NCBI GenBank assembly: GCA_047606825.1
Contig: JASGDY010000093.1
Location: 1-64,000, forward strand
DNA: 64,000 nt
Direction of reading: 5' to 3'
From: Rhizosphaericola sp047606825
GTDB lineage: Bacteria; Bacteroidota; Bacteroidia; Chitinophagales; Chitinophagaceae
This document shows, one piece after another, positions 53,629 to 61,396 of this stretch (the first letter of the stretch is position 1; each line of letters starts with the position of its first letter). The position numbers were made by a program, and so were the translations under genes. The notes under the pieces were generated by a model. That model did no database searches and was not told where the DNA came from. It saw only the letters and a program-made list of their open reading frames with translations.

Positions 53629-53644
53629 TTTACCTTCTATTTAA

Positions 53645-55957
53645 TTAATTACCGTACTCGCACAGGAACTTGATGCGCATGATTTTCAATTGTTCCCAGT
53701 TAAATCCACCGTCCGAAAGTTCCTCCTGCGCCACCTGCAGAGAAGACGTTTCGCAACCACGGAAATAATCCATGATGTCTTCCTGTTCGTATTCGTCGAG
53801 CATGTCGTCGATGGCGTAGTTGAGGTTGAGCTTGGTGCCGCTTGCCGCAATGGTTTCCATCTCTTCCAGAAGTTCATACAGCTTCAAGCCTTTGTTACGG
53901 GCGATGGTTTCGAGCGGTATGCGCTTGTCCACGTTTTGGATGATGTAGATTTTGTTGCTGCTCTTGTTGGCGACACTCTTCACGACAAAGTCCTCGGGCT
54001 TTTCGATATTGTTGTCCTCGACGTATTTTTCAATAAACGTGATGAACGGTTTGCCGTACTTCAAGGCCTTTCCCTTGCCCACGCCTTGGCATTTTTCCAG
54101 TTCGGCCAAGGTGGTCGGGTACATGGTCGCCATGTCCTGGAGCGAGTTTTCCAAAAAGATGACAAACGGCGGCAGCCCTTTGCGTTTTCCTTCTTTTTGG
54201 CGCAGTTCTTTCAACATTTCAAAAAGACGTTCATCCGTCGCGCTTCCCGTATTGCCAGCATCTTCGTCGTCTTCCCCTTCCACTTCCTCAAACCGGTTGT
54301 TCAAAACGATGGTATAGGAAACTGGTTTTTTCAGGAAACTTTCACCGTGTGGCATAAGCTTGAGCAAACCATATTCTTCGATGTCTTTTCGGATATGGTC
54401 CGAGAGCAACATCTGGCTGATAAGGCTGTGCCAAAACAGTTCGTCCTTGTCCTTGCCACATCCGAACAAAGCCAGCTTCTCGTGTCGGTACATAGTAATC
54501 TGGGGTGTGGCCTTACCCAGCAGAAAATTGACAACGTAATCAATCGCAAAACTTTCGCCAAGTGCCTTGATGGACTTCAACAAAGCAACAGCCTGAGGTT
54601 TTGCCTCGATTTTTTCTTTGGGATGCAGACAGTTGTCGCAGTTGTGACAGTCGTCGTCGTGCCATTCCTCACCGAAATAATGCATCAGTACTTTGCGTCG
54701 GCAGACGGAAGTCTCGGCAAAAGCCAAGGTTTCGGAAATAAGCTGTGCGCCGACTTCCCTTTCGCTGAGCGGCTTGTCGCGCATCAGGTGTTCCAGTTTG
54801 GAAATATCCTTATGCGAATAGTACAGGATACATTTTCCTTCCAGTCCGTCGCGTCCGGCACGTCCCGTTTCCTGGTAATAGTTTTCGATGGATTTGGGAA
54901 TGTTGTAATGGATGACGAAACGGATGTCCGGCTTGTCGATACCCATCCCAAAAGCGATGGTCGCCACGATGACCTGTACATCTTCATTGAGAAACTGGTC
55001 TTGCCGTTCGGCACGTAGTTTTGCATCGAGTCCGGCGTGATAAGCGACTGCTTTTATGTTATTGGCGACCAGCAATGCGGCCAGCTCTTCCGTGGTCTTA
55101 CGGTTGAGGGTGTAGATGATGCCGCTCTTTCCCTTGTTCTGGGAGATAAAGCGCACCATGTTTTTTATCGTCTGGTCCTTCTTGAGCTTTGGCAATACTT
55201 CATAGTAAAGATTGGGCCTGTTGAAGGAAGAAATATAGATGTTGGGATTGCGCAGTTCCAGGTTTTTGACGATATCGCTCTGCACCTTGGGCGTTGCCGT
55301 CGCGGTAAGGGCAATGATGGGTAGGCCGGGATTGATAATCTGCATCATCTCGCTCAGACGGCGGTATTCCGGACGGAAATCATGTCCCCATTCCGAGATA
55401 CAGTGGGCCTCGTCAACGGCAAAGAAAGACAAGTCCAAGTCCCTGAAGAAGTCCATGTTTTCCTGTTTGGTCAAGGTTTCCGGAGCGACATAGAGCAACT
55501 TGGTCTTTCCAGCCAGAAGGTCTTCCTTTACTTGTTTGATTTGTCCTTTGTTGAGGGAAGAGTTCAGGAAATGTGCCACGTTGTCGTTCTCACTGTAGCC
55601 ACGCACCAGATCGACCTGGTTTTTCATCAGGGCAATCAATGGGCTGACGACGATTGCGCAGCCGTCAAGTATCATGGCGGGCAACTGGTAGCAAAGGCTT
55701 TTGCCGCCGCCCGTCGGCATGATGACAAATGTGTCCTTACCATTCAACAGGCTGTTGATGGCTTCTTCCTGCCGACCCTTGAAGCCCTTGAAGCCAAAAT
55801 AAGTTTCCAGTTTAGCGTTAAGGTCGTGGTTGTGTTTCAGGACGGTGGTAATCGAAGTGCCTTCCGATGCCTTTTTCCGGGAAGTTTTCTTGGCGACAGA
55901 GACTGTCGCCTTTTCCTCAGCTTCTACCACAGTAGATTTTTTCGTGCGTGTTGCCAT
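53645..55957 (-). CDS. recQ: ATP-dependent DNA helicase RecQ
   Basis: RecQ unwinds DNA 3' to 5' during recombination and repair. The 770-residue product has the SF2 core with PTGGGKSLCYQLPA, DEAH (AVDEAHCISEWGHDFR), QETGRAGRDG and the RecQ-CT zinc-binding Cys (CHNCDNC). A winged-helix domain and an HRDC domain (LPPFVIFLENSLQDMATMYP) follow, then an extra C-terminal region of about 100 residues common in Bacteroidota RecQ. I chose the ATG at 55957, which gives MATRTKKST; an in-frame ATG at 55990 would add 11 residues. Confidence 0.95.
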   Translation of the reverse strand: MATRTKKSTVVEAEEKATVSVAKKTSRKKASEGTSITTVLKHNHDLNAKLETYFGFKGFKGRQEEAINSLLNGKDTFVIMPTGGGKSLCYQLPAMILDGCAIVVSPLIALMKNQVDLVRGYSENDNVAHFLNSSLNKGQIKQVKEDLLAGKTKLLYVAPETLTKQENMDFFRDLDLSFFAVDEAHCISEWGHDFRPEYRRLSEMMQIINPGLPIIALTATATPKVQSDIVKNLELRNPNIYISSFNRPNLYYEVLPKLKKDQTIKNMVRFISQNKGKSGIIYTLNRKTTEELAALLVANNIKAVAYHAGLDAKLRAERQDQFLNEDVQVIVATIAFGMGIDKPDIRFVIHYNIPKSIENYYQETGRAGRDGLEGKCILYYSHKDISKLEHLMRDKPLSEREVGAQLISETLAFAETSVCRRKVLMHYFGEEWHDDDCHNCDNCLHPKEKIEAKPQAVALLKSIKALGESFAIDYVVNFLLGKATPQITMYRHEKLALFGCGKDKDELFWHSLISQMLLSDHIRKDIEEYGLLKLMPHGESFLKKPVSYTIVLNNRFEEVEGEDDEDAGNTGSATDERLFEMLKELRQKEGKRKGLPPFVIFLENSLQDMATMYPTTLAELEKCQGVGKGKALKYGKPFITFIEKYVEDNNIEKPEDFVVKSVANKSSNKIYIIQNVDKRIPLETIARNKGLKLYELLEEMETIAASGTKLNLNYAIDDMLDEYEQEDIMDYFRGCETSSLQVAQEELSDGGFNWEQLKIMRIKFLCEYGN

Positions 55958-56239
55958 TGTAGAACTTGTATCTGTTATTTGCTTGAGCAATTATCTCTAA
56001 AGATAAGCATCCTAAAGCAAATTTTCTATTTTAATGAACTTAAAATACTCTTAATTGATGCCTCTGAAAATAAAGGATATGGTTCGTATCCTTTTTCGGG
56101 GGTAGCGAAGTTAGTCATTTTTTCCGAGAATTGTAAAAGTTGAAAAAAGGAGACGTGCCTTCCGTGCAAATGGTAAAAAGCACACTGATTTCTTTTTGAG
56201 TCCATGTAGTTTCTAAAAAAAGTATGGTGACACGTTCAA

Positions 56240-56989
56240 CTATTTAATATACCGCTTCATTCCCGCTTCCATTGCCTCATGGACGACCGCCTTCAATTTT
56301 TCATGCTCTTTCGTCCCATAGCCTTCAATGGAAATCTTGGGCAGAAACACCGTGCGGCATTTCCCGGGTGTAAGCGCAAAGGCACTTCTGTAATGCATCC
56401 GTTCCAGCATATCCAGTATCAGCATCGGCTGTATGTCCGTCTGCGTGTTGAGTGCCAGCTTGAAAGCACCGTCGTAAAAGGCTTTGAGCGGTTTTCCCGT
56501 TTCGTTGAACGTGCCTTCGGGATAAACCAACACAGACAGACCTGTGTGTATCGCATCCTTCAAAGCGATATAGCTGTGCCCTCTTTTGCTTTTGTCCGAT
56601 CGGTCTACCATGATGACCGCTTTTTTGTAGATAAACCCAAAAATCGGAATATTCGCCATCTCGCTTTTGCCCAATATGCGGTACGGCGATTTTATCGAAT
56701 GTACCGTCACGGGAATGTCCATATAAGACTGGTGGTTGGCGACAAAAACAATCGGACCTTGTACGTCACAACCATTTTCGTAAATGATTTCGTGGCGGAT
56801 ACCGATAAGCGCAAACCACACCCGCGCCCACCAGTCAAAGGTTTTGTAGATATAGTTGCCCGACTTGGGCTCCGGAAAGAATATAAAAAGCAGTACAAAC
56901 AGCACAACGACCAACATCAACAGGAAAAACACCAAAAAGGCGTACACGACATAGACAGAATGGAGGATTTTTTTCAACAGGGCAAACAT
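56240..56989 (-). CDS. plsC: 1-acyl-sn-glycerol-3-phosphate acyltransferase
   Basis: PlsC acylates lysophosphatidic acid at sn-2, giving phosphatidic acid in the inner membrane. The 249-residue product starts with a hydrophobic segment (VVYAFLVFFLLMLVVVLFVL) and has the acyltransferase motifs VANHQSYMD (HxxxxD variant, His near 82) and VYPEGTFN. It lies 8 bases downstream of a small membrane protein gene and close to surE on the same strand, suggesting an operon. Confidence 0.93.
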   Translation of the reverse strand: MFALLKKILHSVYVVYAFLVFFLLMLVVVLFVLLFIFFPEPKSGNYIYKTFDWWARVWFALIGIRHEIIYENGCDVQGPIVFVANHQSYMDIPVTVHSIKSPYRILGKSEMANIPIFGFIYKKAVIMVDRSDKSKRGHSYIALKDAIHTGLSVLVYPEGTFNETGKPLKAFYDGAFKLALNTQTDIQPMLILDMLERMHYRSAFALTPGKCRTVFLPKISIEGYGTKEHEKLKAVVHEAMEAGMKRYIK

Positions 56990-56997
56990 CCTTGAGG

Positions 56998-57300
56998 TTA
57001 TTTGACAAACAGTTTCAATACCAGCGCGACAATCGCGTAAAAACAGGTAACGACAAAGATGCCTTTGGCGGTATTATCCTTTCGGGTGTTGATGTACAAC
57101 GTGAAAATAATGGCATTCGCCAACAGGGAAAAACTCGATATGGCTGTAATCAGCGGCTTGTGGTTAAGCAAAATCTGCAAAAACTCCCCAAAGGAAAACG
57201 TCTTTGCAAACTTGAGGAAATAGTACAGCACCACCCCGAAAAACGGCGCGATGACGCCCAACACCAACCCTAATTTGAAATCGTCCTTGGTTATAAACAC
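56998..57300 (-). CDS. Small three-helix membrane protein, unknown function
   Basis: The 100-residue product has three predicted membrane segments: LVLGVIAPFFGVVLYYFL, ISSFSLLANAIIFTLYI and GIFVVTCFYAIVALVLKLF. It has no Cys or recognised motif. It sits 3 bases after surE and 8 bases before plsC, so it is almost certainly co-translated with both. Its role is unknown. Confidence 0.75.
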   Translation of the reverse strand: MFITKDDFKLGLVLGVIAPFFGVVLYYFLKFAKTFSFGEFLQILLNHKPLITAISSFSLLANAIIFTLYINTRKDNTAKGIFVVTCFYAIVALVLKLFVK

Positions 57301-57303
57301 AAC

Positions 57304-58095
57304 TTACAATTTAAATGATTTGGCCAACCTATCCTTCAATGGGTAGTTGGTCATGTCAAAGGTAACCGGAACCATGCTAATATAGTTGTTTTCGAGTGCC
57401 CACACGTCCGTATCTTTTTCCTTGTCGTTGTTGACAAATTCGCCGGTCAACCAATAATATTTCTTTCCGGACGGATCTTTTCTTTCCTCGAAATTTTCTT
57501 CGTATTTACCGTAAGCCTGCCGACAGATCTTGACACCACGGATAAGTTCTTCGGGGACAACTGGTATATTGACGTTGAGGCAGGTGTGCGCATCGAGTTC
57601 CATCGACAACATCTGGCGGATGATTTTTCGTGCATACGCTTTCGCCGCACTGAAATCCGCCTCTAAGCTATGGTCCAACAGACTAAATCCAATACTCGGA
57701 ATCCCTTCGATACAGGCTTCCAACGCGGCCGACATCGTGCCAGAATAAAGCACGCTGATAGAATGGTTGGCACCGTGGTTAATGCCGCTCAGGCAGATGG
57801 TGGGACGACCTTTCAACACCTTGTCGACCGCCAGCTTCACACAGTCCACAGGCGTTCCCGTCACCTGCCAAGCTTCTATGTCATCACCGAAGTAGGAAAC
57901 CGGACTCAACCGCAAAGGATGGTTGATCGTAATCGCGTGTCCCATACCGCTTTGCGGTTTGTCCGGAGCGACGACCACGACGCGCCCCAAGCCTTTCGCG
58001 GCTTCCACCAAAGCGTGGATTCCCGGTGCGGCCACGCTATCGTCATTGGTTATCAATATAATAGGCTCTTTTTTGCTCACTTCATTTTTTTCCAA
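57304..58095 (-). CDS. surE: 5'/3'-nucleotidase SurE
   Basis: SurE is a metal-dependent nucleoside monophosphatase and exopolyphosphatase associated with stationary-phase survival. The 263-residue product has the N-terminal LITNDDSVAAPGIHAL motif (metal Asp pair), APDKPQSGMGHAI and the SGINHGANHS metal-binding block. It has the family's normal length. It is first of a likely surE, small membrane protein, plsC operon. Confidence 0.96.
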   Translation of the reverse strand: MEKNEVSKKEPIILITNDDSVAAPGIHALVEAAKGLGRVVVVAPDKPQSGMGHAITINHPLRLSPVSYFGDDIEAWQVTGTPVDCVKLAVDKVLKGRPTICLSGINHGANHSISVLYSGTMSAALEACIEGIPSIGFSLLDHSLEADFSAAKAYARKIIRQMLSMELDAHTCLNVNIPVVPEELIRGVKICRQAYGKYEENFEERKDPSGKKYYWLTGEFVNNDKEKDTDVWALENNYISMVPVTFDMTNYPLKDRLAKSFKL

Positions 58096-58192
58096 ATGTT
58101 ATACTTTTATGGCAATCGCCCTATTAATTTTTTGTAAAAAATCAATCAGCAGTTTGCAACATGAAACCTGCAACCTGCTACTTCTTTAAACC

Positions 58193-59818
58193 TTACTTGT
58201 ACATCTCCGTCCGCAACGCTTTCACACGCTCGTCCGCCAGATATTCGTCAAACGTCATCAGACGGTCAATGATTCCGTTCGGAGTCAGTTCTATGATACG
58301 GTTGGCAACCGTCTGCATAAATGTATGGTCATGTGATGTCAATAGCACAATGCCCGGGAAGTTTTGGCAGCTTTCGTTGAAAGCCTGGATACTTTCCAGG
58401 TCAAGGTGGTTGGTCGGCTGGTCGAGTACGATGGCATTCGGGTTTTGCAGCATCATGCGGCTGACCATGCAGCGTACTTTTTCACCACCGCTCAATACAT
58501 TGGTTTTCTTCATGATTTCATCGCCGGCAAACAACATTTTTCCCAAGAAACCGCGCAAAAACGGTTCGTCCACGTCCGTCACGTGCGGCGGCACATATTG
58601 ACGCAACCATTCCATCAGGTTCAATCCTTCATTAAAAAATTCGCTGTTTTCGATTGGCAGATACGCCTTGGTAATGGTCGTGCCCCATTCGTATTTACCG
58701 GCATCGGCCTGCGCCTTTTCGTTGATTATTTCAAAGAAATAGGTAATCGCCAAGGGGTTCTGGCTGAGGAACGCAATCTTGTCTCCTTTGTTGACGCTAA
58801 AGTTGACTTTGTCAAACAAGGTTTTTCCGTCCACTCCTTTTTTCAAACCCTCCACGTTCAGTATCTGGTTGCCCACCTCACGCAAGGGCTGGAAAATGAT
58901 GCCCGGATAACGGCGTGTGGACGGTTCGATTTCTTCCACGTTCAATTTGTCCAATGCCTTTTTACGGGACGTAGCCTGTTTGGACTTGGAAGCGTTGGCA
59001 CTGAAGCGCGCAATGAAATCCAGCAAAGCCTGACGCTTATCTTCGGTTTTCTTGTTTTTGTCGGCCAACTGGCGTGCCATCAACTGCGAACTTTCGTACC
59101 AGAAACTATAGTTACCGGAGAATACCTTGATTTTACTCCTGTCAACGTCCGCCACATGCGTACAGACGGCATCGAGGAAGTGACGGTCATGACTGACGAC
59201 AAGGACAATGTTTTGGTAGTCGGCAAGGAAATTTTCCAGCCAACCGATTGTTTCGATATCCAGACCATTCGTAGGTTCGTCCAACAACAAAATATCGGGA
59301 TTGCCGAACAAAGCCTGCGCCAACAATACGCGCACCTTCATATTGGACGGCATGTCGCCCATCAAGGTCTGATGGCTATCCGCCTTGATACCCAGGCTGC
59401 TCAACAGAGAACCTGCATTGCTTTCGGACTCGTAGCCGCCCATTTCGCCAAATTCCGCTTCCATCTCCCCGGCTTTCATATAGTCGTCATCCGTCGCGTC
59501 AGGATTGGCATAGATGGCATCCTTGTCGTGTTGTAATTTCCACAGTTTTTCATGCCCCATCAGTACCGTGTTGAGCACCGTTTCATTGTCAAACTGGAAC
59601 TGGTTCTGCTTCAACATCGCCAGACGTTCGCCGGGCGTGATTTCAACCGTCCCTTTGTTCGGTTCAATCTCGCCGCTCAATATTTTAAGAAATGTCGACT
59701 TGCCGGCACCATTGGCACCGATAACACCGTAACAATTCCCTTTTGTAAAACTGATATTGACTTCGTCAAATAAGACACGCTTTCCATAAGCGAGTGACAC
59801 ATTCTTTACACTAATCAT
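58193..59818 (-). CDS. ABC-F family ATPase (YbiT/EttA-like)
   Basis: ABC-F proteins act on the ribosome in translation control or rescue and have no membrane domain. The 541-residue product has two ABC cassettes: Walker A GANGAGKST in the first, and a second with a degenerate Walker A (SQNPLAITYF) but a good signature (LSGGEKVR) and Walker B (AIVLDQPTNHLD). The linker between them contains KKALDKLNVEEIEPSTRR. The degenerate second P-loop is unusual; family members normally have two intact ones. It is a single gene. Confidence 0.93.
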   Translation of the reverse strand: MISVKNVSLAYGKRVLFDEVNISFTKGNCYGVIGANGAGKSTFLKILSGEIEPNKGTVEITPGERLAMLKQNQFQFDNETVLNTVLMGHEKLWKLQHDKDAIYANPDATDDDYMKAGEMEAEFGEMGGYESESNAGSLLSSLGIKADSHQTLMGDMPSNMKVRVLLAQALFGNPDILLLDEPTNGLDIETIGWLENFLADYQNIVLVVSHDRHFLDAVCTHVADVDRSKIKVFSGNYSFWYESSQLMARQLADKNKKTEDKRQALLDFIARFSANASKSKQATSRKKALDKLNVEEIEPSTRRYPGIIFQPLREVGNQILNVEGLKKGVDGKTLFDKVNFSVNKGDKIAFLSQNPLAITYFFEIINEKAQADAGKYEWGTTITKAYLPIENSEFFNEGLNLMEWLRQYVPPHVTDVDEPFLRGFLGKMLFAGDEIMKKTNVLSGGEKVRCMVSRMMLQNPNAIVLDQPTNHLDLESIQAFNESCQNFPGIVLLTSHDHTFMQTVANRIIELTPNGIIDRLMTFDEYLADERVKALRTEMYK

Positions 59819-60229
59819 CGTAGAAATAAAATTTTAAACTGCTGATTTTATTGCGCGCGAAGGTAACTGATATAGTTTACAATTAAAAGAAACAGTGCCA
59901 ATATAGCGGTTAACGTTTTGTTAGTAAGCCTGTTGACGTTTCCGTATTGTCTCCGTCATTCCCAACAGTATGTCCTGTTTTATCGTAAAAAAAGAAAACA
60001 TATTTCCTAAACAGGCCAAATGAATCATCATGGAAAAAGAGAAAAATACCCAAAAATGGCCAAAACCGTCAAAGAACCCGATGACCTAAGAAAAATAGCC
60101 GGACAGCAGTAACGAACGAGATAGGACCGATAGGAAGCCAAAAATACCAATCTCGACAACAAAAACCTGCCAGGTGCGCTGTCCAACGACATCTTGATAC
60201 GTAATGAAACAACAGGCTAGTATGCCATT
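59819..60229. other. Intergenic region with possible coding debris
   Basis: This 411-base gap holds no convincing gene. A 30-codon frame on the plus strand (60020-60112, ending DDLRKIAGQQ) and a following open stretch (NTNLDNKNLPGALSND) have protein-like composition and may be gene remnants. No tRNA or terminator was recognised. Confidence 0.35.
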
Positions 60230-60841
60230 TTATTTTTTGCTTCTCAACACAAGCTGCCGCTCGTGGAAAGGCTGCTGCACCGGTAAGGGTTTGGGAAGCG
60301 GTGTTTCTGTCAAGGCGTCGACCAGCCTGGCACCGCCGTTGTTGAGAATCCTGTCAAATATGATTGCCGTCGCATAGGCGTCCCCTCCCGCCCTATGGCG
60401 GTTACGCAGGTCAATGCCCATTGTCCTGCATAGATAGTCGAGGCCATAACGTTCAAAAGAGGGGAAAGCCTTTCTGGTAAGCTTTAAGGTGCAGAGCTTG
60501 TGTGCCTGGAAATTAATGCCGTGGAGCATGAAGAAATACTGGATAAACGGATAGTCAAAGTTGACATTGTGGGCGACAAAAATACGCCCATCCAATATCT
60601 TGTATATTTCATCGGCAACCTCACCGAAAGCCGGAGCGGTGGAAACCATTTCGTTGCTGATATGTGTCAAGTGGGCAACGTATGGAGGAATGGGAACGCC
60701 GGGGTTGACGAGTGTTTCATATTTACCTTCTATCTCTTTCCCATCATGCAGGACTATTGCTATTTCGGTAATGCCATTGCTACTAGCAGGACTGCCTGTC
60801 GTTTCTAAATCAACTATCGCAAATCTTTTATTGTCAGCCAC
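60230..60841 (-). CDS. DnaQ-like 3'-5' exonuclease
   Basis: The 203-residue product is a DEDDh-type exonuclease: FAIVDLETTGS (Asp and Glu of Exo I), VAHNVNFDYPFIQ (Asp of Exo II) and HRAGGDAYATAIIF (His and Asp of Exo III). This size fits a stand-alone proofreading or epsilon-like protein. The terminal residues are Pro/Arg-rich and unrecognised. It is transcribed alone. Confidence 0.93.
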   Translation of the reverse strand: MADNKRFAIVDLETTGSPASSNGITEIAIVLHDGKEIEGKYETLVNPGVPIPPYVAHLTHISNEMVSTAPAFGEVADEIYKILDGRIFVAHNVNFDYPFIQYFFMLHGINFQAHKLCTLKLTRKAFPSFERYGLDYLCRTMGIDLRNRHRAGGDAYATAIIFDRILNNGGARLVDALTETPLPKPLPVQQPFHERQLVLRSKK

Positions 60842-60915
60842 TTCTGTGAATGTTACTTAATTGTGTTTTTTACCCTTCCAAACTTCTTGCATCGATGCAA
60901 TAAATAGTTTAGGTA

Positions 60916-60947
60916 TTTGTAAAATTACAAATTGTTTTCTAACTTTA
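60916..60947 (+). promoter_or_regulatory. Promoter of the small lipoprotein gene
   Basis: TTTG (60916-60919), 20 bases, then TAACTTTA (60940-60947), one base from the consensus. The ATG follows 21 bases later. Confidence 0.55.
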
Positions 60948-60968
60948 CAAAGATTAAAATCTCCCACT

Positions 60969-61193
60969 ATGCGAAAAACAGGTATAGGATGTCTGGTACT
61001 GTTTTGTTTTTCCTCTTGCCAGTATGTCAACAATACGCTTGAAACGTTGAAAAACAACGTAAAGAATTCGGTCGAAATGCCGAACATTTTACCGTCCATA
61101 TATCTCAAACCCAACAACGAAGATGGAACAGCCAAAGATTCCACTCGCCATCTTACCTTGAGCAGCTTCTTCTCGGAAAAGTTTGACTTATAA
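60969..61193 (+). CDS. Small predicted lipoprotein, unknown function
   Basis: The 74-residue product begins MRKTGIGCLVLFCFSSC, a short lipoprotein signal with Cys at residue 17. The mature part is only about 57 residues and has no recognised motif. A frame on the opposite strand (60857-61291) overlaps it. The lipobox and a fitting promoter favour this strand. It lies about 200 bases upstream of the hybrid sensor on the same strand, so it may be functionally linked. Confidence 0.6.
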   Translation: MRKTGIGCLVLFCFSSCQYVNNTLETLKNNVKNSVEMPNILPSIYLKPNNEDGTAKDSTRHLTLSSFFSEKFDL

Positions 61194-61396
61194 GCAGGAA
61201 CAGTCTTCATCTCGTCGTCGCGATAGACCAATGCCAACCATAATTTGTTGGCGGGAAACACCAAAAGAAGCACAAAAAATAATTTACCCATCCAAAGGAA
61301 ATGCGCAACAGGAATCCGGAGTTCCCTCCTTTTGTTTTTTAAACAATAGTATATTTGACATTTAATACGTTTAGTTGAAATTAGAAATTGCCATAG

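Noticed and set aside
53690..55018. 442-codon open frame opposite recQ
   Set aside because: It is fully antisense to a clear RecQ and has no family features.
58364..59536. 390-codon open frame opposite the ABC-F gene
   Set aside because: It is antisense to a clear ABC-F ATPase, with no recognisable motif.
60857..61291. 144-codon open frame on the minus strand
   Set aside because: It overlaps the small lipoprotein gene, which has a lipobox and a promoter; the minus-strand product shows neither.
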